NCBI RefSeq assembly: GCF_009857435.1
Contig: NZ_WWCK01000005.1
Coordinates: 310,001 to 374,000, forward strand
Origin: Duganella rivi
Lineage (GTDB): Bacteria; Pseudomonadota; Gammaproteobacteria; Burkholderiales; Burkholderiaceae_D
Reading direction: 5' to 3'
Length of the DNA stretch: 64,000 nucleotides
Part shown: positions 27,492 to 34,538 of the stretch, in pieces
Layout: every line of letters starts with the position of its first letter
Numbering within the stretch: position 1 is the first letter of the stretch
Notes under the pieces: generated by a model
Told to the model about the DNA's origin: nothing
What the model saw: only the letters and a program-made list of their open reading frames with translations
Database searches by the model: none
Program-made: the position numbers and the translations under genes

Positions 27492-28691
27492 CTAGCCGCC
27501 GGCGAGACTGGCCGCGGGCGGCGGCGCCAGCGCAGCCAGCGGCAGTTCGACACAAAAAGTACTACCTGTGCCCAGCTCGCTTTCGACGGTGATCCGCCCC
27601 CGCATCGCCTCCACCAAGCGTTGCGTGATCACCAGCCCGAGGCCGGTGCCCTCGATATCGCTGTGCTCGCGTCCGGCGCGGTCGAACGGCTTGAACAGCG
27701 CAGCCTGCTGGTCGGCACTGAGGCCGAGGCCGGTGTCGCTGACGGCAATGCTGGCATAGCCATCGATGGCGCTGCAGCGCATCTGCACCGTGCCACCGGC
27801 ACGGTTGTACTTGACCGCATTCGACAGCAGGTTGACCAGGATCTGGCGCAAGCGCACCGGGTCGGCGCACAGCGCCGGGATTGTCACCGCCGGCACCGCC
27901 AGCGTCACCTTGCGCGCCTGCGCCAGCGGCGCTACCACCTCACAAGCCTGCTGCAACAACGGCGCCAGCTCCACGCGGTCAAGCTGCAGCGCAATCTTGC
28001 CGGACTCGATCTTGGCCAGGTCCAGCACCTCGTTGACCAGCGCCAGCAAGTGGCGTCCCGCCTGCACGATGTTGGCGGCGAAGCGCTGGTGATCGTTATC
28101 GAACTTGCGGAATTTGCTGCTGGCCAGGATCTGGGCAAAGCCGAGGATGCTGTTCAGCGGGGTGCGCAGCTCGTGGCTCATGCTCGACAAGAACACCGTC
28201 TTGGCGTGATTGGCGCGCTCGGCCTCCTGGCGCGCCGCCTCCAGCGACACATTCAGGCTGGCCAGTTGCGCCACACGCTCGCGCAGCGCTGCTTCGAGCG
28301 CCTGGTTTTGCTGGCGCAACTGGCGCGCCTCGGCTGCCCGGTGCAAGATGGGCAGCAACGCCGCCGCCTTGAACGGTTTGACAATGTAATCGCTGGCGCC
28401 ACCCTTCATCGCCCGCACGGCGCTGTCGACCGTACCGGCGCCGGTCATGATGACGCAGGCAATCAGCGGATCGAGCCGGATCGCCGCCTCCAGCAGCGCC
28501 AGGCCGTCGATCTGCGGCATCACCAGGTCGGTCAGCAGCACATCGACGCCGCCCTCGCGCAAGTGCGCCAGCGCGGCCTCGCCGGTGGCGCAACCGCTCA
28601 CCGAGAAGCCGTGCTGGGTCAGCACGTCGCATAGCGCTTGCAGATGCGTAATTTGGTCATCAACCACCAGGACGTGGGAGCAGGTGTGCAT
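27492..28691 (-). CDS. Receiver-histidine kinase hybrid protein (soluble)
   Basis: The 399-residue protein is without membrane segments. An N-terminal receiver (HVLVVDDQITHLQALCDVL; Asp 55 in LLTDLVMPQIDG, Lys in YIVKPFKAAAL) is joined by a coiled-coil helix to a kinase core with His 173 in SSMSHELRTPLNSILG and an HATPase domain (DTGLGLSADQQAALF, GTGLGLVITQRL). The start at MHTCSHVLVVDD is preferred over an ATG 11 codons upstream. Such receiver-first kinases act as intermediate relays. It is the first gene of the operon with the binding protein and the large hybrid kinase. Confidence 0.86.
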   Translation of the reverse strand: MHTCSHVLVVDDQITHLQALCDVLTQHGFSVSGCATGEAALAHLREGGVDVLLTDLVMPQIDGLALLEAAIRLDPLIACVIMTGAGTVDSAVRAMKGGASDYIVKPFKAAALLPILHRAAEARQLRQQNQALEAALRERVAQLASLNVSLEAARQEAERANHAKTVFLSSMSHELRTPLNSILGFAQILASSKFRKFDNDHQRFAANIVQAGRHLLALVNEVLDLAKIESGKIALQLDRVELAPLLQQACEVVAPLAQARKVTLAVPAVTIPALCADPVRLRQILVNLLSNAVKYNRAGGTVQMRCSAIDGYASIAVSDTGLGLSADQQAALFKPFDRAGREHSDIEGTGLGLVITQRLVEAMRGRITVESELGTGSTFCVELPLAALAPPPAASLAGG

Positions 28692-28783
28692 AGCGGACGG
28701 GCACCCGGCAGCTGGCCGGCGCATTATTGTTGTCCGATGATTATGCCAAATTAAACCAGTATAAAACTCTCCAATCCTAACAC

Positions 28784-28804
28784 CGCCCGGCGCCGCGCCG
28801 GGCG
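28784..28804 (-). terminator. GC-rich perfect stem-loop after ilvD
   Basis: CGCCCGGCG and CGCCGGGCG pair across a three-base loop, 6 bases beyond the ilvD stop. No T run follows on the minus strand, so it is only a possible intrinsic terminator. It separates ilvD from the sensory operon's promoter region. Confidence 0.5.
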
Positions 28805-28809
28805 ATGAC

Positions 28810-30672
28810 TCAGCGTTTCAGTTGAGACAGGTCGCGCACCGCGCCGCGGTCGGCGGAAGTGGTCAGCGCGGCGTAGGCTTGCAGCGCCTGCGAGACGTAG
28901 CGCTCGCGGTTGACCGGTTTCCACGCATCGGCGCCCTTGGCTTCCATCGCCACGCGCCGCGCCGCCAGCGTTTCATCGCTGATGCGCAGATTGATGGTGC
29001 GGTTCGGGATATCGATATCGATCATATCGCCCTCTTCCACCAGGCCGATCGCGCCGCCTTCCGCCGCTTCCGGCGAAGCGTGGCCGATCACCAGCCCCGA
29101 CGAACCGCCCGAGAAGCGGCCATCGGTGAACAGCGCGCAGGCCTTGCCCAAGCCCTTGGACTTGATGTACGAAGTCGGATACAGCATCTCCTGCATGCCA
29201 GGGCCGCCTTTCGGGCCTTCGTAGCGAATGATGACCACATCGCCTTCATGCACGGTGTCGCCGAGGATGGCTTCCACCGCCGCGTCCTGCGATTCAAACA
29301 CGCGCGCCTTGCCGCTGAATTTGAGGATGCTCTCATCCACGCCAGCCGTCTTCACGATGCAGCCCTTCTCGGCCAGGTTGCCGTACAAGACCGCCAGGCC
29401 GCCATCCTTCGAATACGCGTGCTCCAGGTCGCGAATGCAGCCCGCAGCACGATCCAGATCCAGCGATTCATAACGCTCCGACTGCGAGAACGCCACCTGC
29501 GTCGGCACGCCGCCCGGCGCGGCGCGGAACAGCTGGTGCACGGCCGGATCGTCGCTGCGCTTGATATCGTTGCGCTCAATCGCCTCGCCCATGGTCGGCG
29601 CGTGAATGGTTGGACGCGAGGTATCCAGCAAACCAGCGCGCGCCAATTCGCCCAGAATCGAAATGATGCCGCCAGCGCGGTGCACGTCTTCGATGTGGAA
29701 CTTGTCCGTCATCGGCGCCACCTTGCACAGGCATGGCACCTTGCGCGAGATGCGGTCGATGTCGGCCATGGTGAAGTCCACGCCCGCTTCGTGCGCTGCG
29801 GCCAGCAAGTGCAGCACGGTGTTGGTCGAACCGCCCATCGATACGTCCAGCGCCATCGCGTTCTCCCAGGTCGCCTTGGTGGCGATGGAGCGCGGCAGGA
29901 TGGAGTAGTCGTCCTGCTCGTAGTGGCGCTTGGCCAGTTCCACGATCAGGCGGCCGGCGCGCAGGAACAGTTGTTCGCGGTCGGCGTGAGTGGCGACGAT
30001 GGTGCCGTTACCCGGCAGCGACAGGCCCAGCGCTTCGGTCAGGCAGTTCATCGAGTTGGCGGTGAACATGCCGGAGCAGGAACCGCAGGTCGGGCAGGCC
30101 GAGCGCTCGATCTCCGCAACGTCGGCATCGCTGACGGTGGCGTCGCCGGCCTTGATCATCGCATCCACCAGATCCAGCTTGATGACTTTCTGGCCGCCGT
30201 TGACGACCTTGACCACTTTGCCCGCTTCCATCGGGCCGCCCGACACGAATACCACCGGGATGTTCAGGCGCATGGCAGCCATCAGCATGCCCGGCGTGAT
30301 CTTGTCGCAGTTGGAGATGCAGACCATCGCATCGGCGCAGTGCGCATTGACCATGTACTCCACCGAGTCGGCGATCAGGTCGCGCGACGGCAGCGAATAC
30401 AGCATGCCGCCGTGCCCCATGGCGATACCGTCATCGACGGCGATGGTATTGAATTCTTTCGCCACGCCGCCCGCTTTTTCAATCTCGCGCGCGACCAGCT
30501 GGCCCAGATCCTTCAGGTGCACGTGACCCGGCACAAACTGCGTAAAGGAGTTGACCACGGCGACGATCGGTTTATCGAAGTCGCCATCTTTCATGCCGGT
30601 GGCGCGCCAGAGAGCGCGGGCGCCGGCCATGTTGCGGCCATGGGTGGTGGTGCGGGAACGGTATTGCGGCAT
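28810..30672 (-). CDS. ilvD: Dihydroxy-acid dehydratase
   Basis: This iron-sulfur enzyme of the valine/isoleucine/pantothenate pathway converts dihydroxy acids to 2-keto acids. It has 620 residues. Family signatures are [39 protein letters not shown] (cluster cysteines) and, near the end, [19 protein letters not shown]. The start [20 protein letters not shown] has TTGGAGA upstream. A LysR gene is divergent. Confidence 0.97.
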   Translation of the reverse strand: MPQYRSRTTTHGRNMAGARALWRATGMKDGDFDKPIVAVVNSFTQFVPGHVHLKDLGQLVAREIEKAGGVAKEFNTIAVDDGIAMGHGGMLYSLPSRDLIADSVEYMVNAHCADAMVCISNCDKITPGMLMAAMRLNIPVVFVSGGPMEAGKVVKVVNGGQKVIKLDLVDAMIKAGDATVSDADVAEIERSACPTCGSCSGMFTANSMNCLTEALGLSLPGNGTIVATHADREQLFLRAGRLIVELAKRHYEQDDYSILPRSIATKATWENAMALDVSMGGSTNTVLHLLAAAHEAGVDFTMADIDRISRKVPCLCKVAPMTDKFHIEDVHRAGGIISILGELARAGLLDTSRPTIHAPTMGEAIERNDIKRSDDPAVHQLFRAAPGGVPTQVAFSQSERYESLDLDRAAGCIRDLEHAYSKDGGLAVLYGNLAEKGCIVKTAGVDESILKFSGKARVFESQDAAVEAILGDTVHEGDVVIIRYEGPKGGPGMQEMLYPTSYIKSKGLGKACALFTDGRFSGGSSGLVIGHASPEAAEGGAIGLVEEGDMIDIDIPNRTINLRISDETLAARRVAMEAKGADAWKPVNRERYVSQALQAYAALTTSADRGAVRDLSQLKR

Positions 30673-30748
30673 GATGTTTCTCCAATGGTAAGGCTAGCCT
30701 AAGAGTGTGCGACTACCCTGCCAGCCTGTCAAATATATGATTTCCGCT

Positions 30749-30775
30749 GCTGTGAGTCGTATAAAATATCACAGC
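30749..30775. promoter_or_regulatory. Candidate LysR operator between ilvD and the LysR gene
   Basis: GCTGTGA and TCACAGC form an interrupted palindrome with 13 bases between them, in the 126-base divergent gap. An AT-rich stretch (TATAAAATA) occupies the spacer and could be part of a promoter. A divergent LysR gene makes this the likely binding site, by inference. Confidence 0.5.
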
Positions 30776-30798
30776 GATTAAATTACATAGTTAACCAT

Positions 30799-31695
30799 AT
30801 GGAACTGCGACAGCTCCGCTACTTCGTCACCGTGGCCGAAGAGCTCCACTTCGGCAAGGCCGCGCTGCGCCTGCACATGACGCAGCCGCCGCTGTCGCAG
30901 ACCATCCAGGCGCTGGAAGGAGAACTCGGCGCTCCCCTGTTCGAACGTAACCGGCGCGGCGTGGCGCTGACGCCCGCTGGCGCCGCCCTGCTGCCCGAAG
31001 CGCGCCGCATGCTGGCGCAGGCGCAGGAACTGCCACAGCTGGTTCAGCGCGCCGCTGGCGGCGAGGCAGGCCGCCTGACCCTGGCCTTCGTCTCCTCGGC
31101 CGATTACAGCGTGCTGCCGCCCTTCCTGCGCGCCTACCGTGCCGCCTACCCGCAAGTGCAGATCACGCTGCAGGAAGCCACCTCCGACCTGCAACTGGAC
31201 GACCTGCTGCACAACCGCATCGACGCCGGCCTGCTGATCCCGCCGCTGCCCGACAAGGCGCGGCAGGAACTCGACTACCTGCCGGTGCTGAACGAACCGC
31301 TGGTGCTGGCCCTGCCCTCCGGCCTGCCCGCGCTGAAGAAGAAGGGCAAGCTGAAACTGGCCGCGCTGCCGCCGCTCCCACTGATCATCTTCCCGCGCGC
31401 GATCTCGCCGGCGCTGCACGACGCCATCCTGTCCGTGTTCCGCGACGCCGGCATCACGCCGCAGATCGGGCAGGAAGCGATCCAGATGCAAACCATCGTG
31501 AGCCTGGTCTCGGCCGGCATCGGCATGGCGCTGGTGCCGCAGTCCGTCTCCAACCTGATGCGTACCGGGGTAGAATACCGGGCGCTGGCCGACGCCACGC
31601 CCTTGGTCGAAACCGGCCTCGCATGGCGGCGCGATAACGCCTCGCCAGTCTTGCACGGCTTTTTGGAACTACTGAGAAAGAACACCTTATGCTGA
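30799..31695 (+). CDS. LysR-family regulator divergent from ilvD
   Basis: The 298-residue protein begins MELRQLRYFVTVAEELHFGK, with helix-turn-helix LHMTQPPLSQTIQALEGELG. The effector domain includes LLIPPLPDKARQELDYLPVL. It resembles the BenM/CatR-like branch by its start and length. The effector is unknown. Control of ilvD is suggested by the divergent arrangement. Its last 7 bases overlap the start of lgt, so expression may be coupled. Confidence 0.87.
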   Translation: MELRQLRYFVTVAEELHFGKAALRLHMTQPPLSQTIQALEGELGAPLFERNRRGVALTPAGAALLPEARRMLAQAQELPQLVQRAAGGEAGRLTLAFVSSADYSVLPPFLRAYRAAYPQVQITLQEATSDLQLDDLLHNRIDAGLLIPPLPDKARQELDYLPVLNEPLVLALPSGLPALKKKGKLKLAALPPLPLIIFPRAISPALHDAILSVFRDAGITPQIGQEAIQMQTIVSLVSAGIGMALVPQSVSNLMRTGVEYRALADATPLVETGLAWRRDNASPVLHGFLELLRKNTLC

Positions 31696-32540
31696 TACAC
31701 CCGATGCCCGACCCAATCGCCCTGCAACTGGGGCCAGTCGCCATCCACTGGTATGGCCTGATGTACGTGCTGGCCTTTGCGATGTTCATCGCGCTGGGCC
31801 GCGTGCGCATCAAGCAGCCGCACATCGCCGCGCAGCAGTGGAAGAAAGAGGATTTGGACGACATGCTTTTCTACGGCATGATGGGCGTGATCATCGGCGG
31901 CCGCCTGGGCGAAGTGCTGTTCTACGAGCCGGTCAAATACTTCTCCGACCCGATTGAAATCTTCAAGGTCTGGCATGGCGGCATGTCCTTCCACGGCGGC
32001 TTTATCGGCGTGCTGGTGGCGATGTCGCTGTGGGCGCGCAAAGTGGGCCGCAACATCCTCGACGTGTACGACTTCATCGCGCCGCTGGTGCCGCTCGGTT
32101 ACGCGGCGGGCCGCCTCGGTAACTTCATCAATGCCGAACTGCCGGGCCGCGTGGTCAGCGATCAATCGCTGCCGTGGGCCATGCTGTGGCCTGACATCCG
32201 CTACCCGCTGCATCCAGACCCGGTATTCCTGCAAGGCCTGCGCCATCCATCGCCGCTGTACCAGCTGCTGATTGATGGCCTGATCGTGTTTGTGATTTTG
32301 TGGCTGTACGCGCGCAAGGAGCGTCCACGTTTGGCGGTCGGTGCGTTCTACACCCTGCTGTATGGCTGCGCGCGATTCTTCACTGAATACTTCCGCACGC
32401 CGGATTGGGAAACGACGGTGCTGGGTATGCCGATCACCTCCGGCCAGGTGCTGTCGCTGCCGATGGTCATCGCCGCCATCATCATGCTGGTATGGTCGTA
32501 CAAGGCGCGCCAGCAAGGCCGCGCCCCAATACGGGGTTGA
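31689..32540 (+). CDS. lgt: Prolipoprotein diacylglyceryl transferase
   Basis: This inner-membrane enzyme adds diacylglycerol from phosphatidylglycerol to the lipobox cysteine of prolipoproteins, the first and essential step of lipoprotein maturation. The 283 residues form about seven membrane helices. The signature is GRLGNFINAELPGR, with WHGGMSFHGGFIG and the conserved arginine segment GARFFTEYFR in its local form ARFFTEYFRTPDWE. The last codons (Arg, Gly, stop) are contributed by the first bases of the dispersed palindromic repeat that begins at 32532. Confidence 0.96.
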   Translation: MLIHPMPDPIALQLGPVAIHWYGLMYVLAFAMFIALGRVRIKQPHIAAQQWKKEDLDDMLFYGMMGVIIGGRLGEVLFYEPVKYFSDPIEIFKVWHGGMSFHGGFIGVLVAMSLWARKVGRNILDVYDFIAPLVPLGYAAGRLGNFINAELPGRVVSDQSLPWAMLWPDIRYPLHPDPVFLQGLRHPSPLYQLLIDGLIVFVILWLYARKERPRLAVGAFYTLLYGCARFFTEYFRTPDWETTVLGMPITSGQVLSLPMVIAAIIMLVWSYKARQQGRAPIRG

Positions 32541-32645
32541 CGTTGCCGTTGATCTTGCCTTGCCGCTGACGGCACTAACCCAACCCGCACACCGCTGCGG
32601 CCAGGGTCTGACCCCGTACGGGGTCAGACCCTTTCGTTAGGGGGG
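32532..32645 (+). repeat. Dispersed palindromic repeat, copy 1
   Basis: The same element occurs at 61118-61226 in the same orientation. The two share a 15-base head (CGGGGTTGACGTTGC) and differ in a middle stretch of about 20 bases. They then share about 75 nearly identical bases containing CGGCACTAACCCAACC, CGCACACCGCTGCG and a perfect 30-base palindrome (32603-32632; half AGGGTCTGACCCCGT), ending TTTCGTT then GGGGG. Copy 1 begins inside lgt and supplies its stop codon. No transposase lies nearby. Confidence 0.9.
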
Positions 32646-32723
32646 GCTTTTCACGATAGCTGTTGAACGCCAACGGGTATTCGCTTGGCTAACCCATCAC
32701 ACTAAATTTCATGGAGAGGCATC

Positions 32724-32980
32724 ATGCACACGAATGGCTTACTCAATGATTTTTCCCTCCGCTCGTTCCGAGAAATAGCTGACTGCGACTACATGCAGCC
32801 CGCCTCTCTTCACGCGCAGGTCTAGTTCCCCAGTTTCTTTGGCAAAGTCTACAAGCAATCGAAAAGTACCTGAAATGTATCTTAGTGCTAAATCGCATCA
32901 AGGCACCAAAAAGCCACGACATATTTCAGCTACTGAAGTCATTCGAAGAGTCCAATAAATTTGAAGTGCGTCTTTCTAAG
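32724..32980 (+). pseudogene. Frameshifted remnant of a HEPN-domain protein
   Basis: A ribosome site (GGAGAGG) and ATG at 32724 start MHTNGLLNDFSLRSFREIAD, then CDYM, before a stop at 32823. Starting at 32795, the next frame continues without a gap as AARLSSRAGLVPQFLWQSLQ, then AIEKYLKCILVLNRIKAPKS and HDIFQLLKSFEE. This is the pattern of stand-alone HEPN proteins. Loss of a single base near 32794 explains the break. Similarity fades after about 32980. The following stretch to 33166 is low in GC for this window and holds nothing I can identify. Confidence 0.65.
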
Positions 32981-33166
32981 CAGACTCGCACTTGGTGTAA
33001 TGCACAGACGGCGCATGGCGAGTGGGAATTCTCCTTTATCACTTCACCCAGAAATGCTCGACGAAGTGCTAAAGTACGTTTACTTACCCAAGCATGTTAT
33101 CGCAGCATTCAGAATGCCATCAGACTGCAGCAGATCGTTAAGACGATCAACAACGCGGATAACCTC

Positions 33167-33625
33167 TTACTTCAAAAGCTTGACGATGGCTTTCCATTGC
33201 GCCGGCGTGACCGGCGTGATGGACAGGCGGCTGCCTTTTTGCAGCACTACCATATCTTCCAGCGTGGGGATCGTCCGCATCTCCGCCAGCGACAGCAAGC
33301 GCGTTTTCTGCGTGCCTTGCACATCAATCGAAATCCAGCGCGGCTGCTCTTGCGTGGCCTTGGGATCGTAGTATTTGCTCTTGGCGTCGAACTGCGAAGC
33401 GTCTGGATAAGGAGTGCTCACTATCTCGGCCAGGCCTGCAATGCCGGGCTCCGGGCAGCTGGAGTGATAGAACAAGACGCCATCGCCAACCTGCATCTGG
33501 TCGCGCATGAAATTACGCGCTTGATAATTGCGCACGCCGAACCACGCGGTGGTCTGCTTGGGCGACGCCATGACATCGTCAATACTTACCTCATCCGGCT
33601 CGGACTTCATCAACCAGTATTGCAT
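33167..33625 (-). CDS. EVE-domain protein
   Basis: The 152-residue protein has the PUA-like EVE fold thought to recognise modified bases. It starts MQYWLMKSEPDEVSIDDVMA and contains TAWFGVRNYQARNFMRDQMQ, GVLFYHSSCPEPGIAGLAEI and the C-terminal RLSITPVTPAQWKAIVKLL, all typical of the bacterial THYN1-like proteins. The start at 33625 follows TGGAGAATTG. It lies downstream of the 6S RNA terminator, a common order in betaproteobacteria. Confidence 0.92.
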   Translation of the reverse strand: MQYWLMKSEPDEVSIDDVMASPKQTTAWFGVRNYQARNFMRDQMQVGDGVLFYHSSCPEPGIAGLAEIVSTPYPDASQFDAKSKYYDPKATQEQPRWISIDVQGTQKTRLLSLAEMRTIPTLEDMVVLQKGSRLSITPVTPAQWKAIVKLLK

Positions 33626-33641
33626 AGCAATTCTCCAGACG

Positions 33642-33681
33642 AAAAAAAGCGGCTGCGCATTCACATGCTAACAACCGCTTC
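33642..33681 (-). terminator. Rho-independent terminator of the 6S RNA gene
   Basis: On the minus strand, AAGCGG pairs with CCGCTT at the base of a hairpin and is followed by an unbroken T tract; the loop holds a further GCAT/ATGC pairing. It lies between the 6S-like RNA and the EVE gene. Confidence 0.7.
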
Positions 33682-33689
33682 TTTAAATA

Positions 33690-33868
33690 TAAGGCCCCGC
33701 CTGTGCCGTCTTGCCGGCATCCCGAACCTAAAAGGCTCAGGTGGTCACGGTTAGTTCAATTTCGGGTTCATCGGACTAGCGACGCTCTCGCCCATCGAAC
33801 AAATTTCCACGACCGGTGCAAACAAATGGTTCAAGGAATATATGACAAGTCTCGAACACCGCAGGGTG
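33690..33868 (-). ncRNA. ssrS: 6S RNA (SsrS), RNA polymerase regulator
   Basis: This 292-base gap between zapA and the EVE gene holds no protein gene but is highly structured. On the minus strand a 5' segment CCCTGCGGTGTTCG pairs with 3' GGCACAGGCGGGGCC to close the molecule. Internal helices include TTGAACC with its partner, CTGAGCC, and ATGCCGGCAAGACGGCAC. Position directly after zapA matches the conserved zapA-ssrS order, and a terminator follows at the 3' end. A TAAACT box (33873-33878) with TTCCTT 17 bases further up could be the promoter. 6S RNA mimics an open promoter and sequesters sigma-70 polymerase in stationary phase. Ends are approximate. Confidence 0.75.
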
Positions 33869-33917
33869 AAACAGAGTTTACTCTTTTGTGCGCTGCAAAG
33901 GAAGGCTGATTTACAAA

Positions 33918-34229
33918 TTAAAACAGCGCTTCTTGCGGCGTGAGTGCGGCATCTAACACCTTGTGCATCGCCGCCATCTTGGTCTGTACTTCCAACATTG
34001 ACATGTCAGACAACGGCCCTTGCGGCGCTTTCACCGAGAGGAATTCGCCGGCCATGCTCAGTGCGGCCATCACCGCGATGCGGTCGGTGCCCTTGATCTT
34101 GCCAGCGTCGCGAATCGCGCTCATTTTACGGTCGACAAAAGCGGCCGCTTTACGCAGCGCCGCTTCTTCGTCTTCCTTGCACGCCAGCTTGTACGGCTGG
34201 CCCATAATGGTCACATCCACTTGGATCAT
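33918..34229 (-). CDS. zapA: Cell division protein ZapA
   Basis: The 103-residue ZapA binds and bundles FtsZ at the division ring. It begins MIQVDVTIMGQPYKLACKED, with the conserved globular head (AALRKAAAFVDRKMSAIRDA) followed by GTDRIAVMAALSMAGEFL and a C-terminal coiled coil. Its start overlaps the stop of the upstream ZapB-like gene by four bases. The 6S RNA gene follows. Confidence 0.92.
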   Translation of the reverse strand: MIQVDVTIMGQPYKLACKEDEEAALRKAAAFVDRKMSAIRDAGKIKGTDRIAVMAALSMAGEFLSVKAPQGPLSDMSMLEVQTKMAAMHKVLDAALTPQEALF

Positions 34230-34468
34230 CGTGCGTCCTCGTTTTCAGGCAGCGTATCTTCGGTTTCGGCGCTATCGAGGCCCGGGATGGAACCCAGCAA
34301 AGCCTCGAGGCGGCCGGAGGCTTCGCCCAGCCGGCGCTGATAGCCCATGTTTTCCGCCACAAGAGCGGCATTGGCCTGGCGCAGTTGTGCATTTTCCCGG
34401 CGCAGCGCGGCGGTCATCTCGGCCAACTGGTCGATTTTGTCAGAGAGGTCTTGGAATTCGGAAATCAT
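34226..34468 (-). CDS. ZapB-like coiled-coil protein (TIGR02449/DUF904 type)
   Basis: The 80-residue protein is almost entirely one coiled coil: MISEFQDLSDKIDQLAEMTA, ALRRENAQLRQANAALVAEN. The tail is acidic. Such proteins precede zapA in many beta- and gammaproteobacteria and are thought to act in division-ring assembly like ZapB. The start at 34468 is chosen because the coiled coil begins there; the upstream in-frame extension looks like leader sequence. The overlap with zapA shows coupled translation. Confidence 0.82.
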   Translation of the reverse strand: MISEFQDLSDKIDQLAEMTAALRRENAQLRQANAALVAENMGYQRRLGEASGRLEALLGSIPGLDSAETEDTLPENEDAR

Positions 34469-34538
34469 CCCGCCACTATAGGGAGCGCGCGGGATGCCGT
34501 CAACCGAATCACGTGATTGCAACTAACAAGCACACGAT

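Noticed and set aside
32961-33166. Frame containing HPEMLDEVLKYVYLPKH after the HEPN remnant
   Set aside because: It looks somewhat protein-like but has no ribosome site, no complete domain and runs into the EVE antisense region; too weak to call.
32885-33754. 289-codon plus-strand frame running from the HEPN remnant through the EVE gene
   Set aside because: Only its first part resembles HEPN; the rest is antisense to the EVE gene. It is a chance fusion of a pseudogene frame with a shadow frame.
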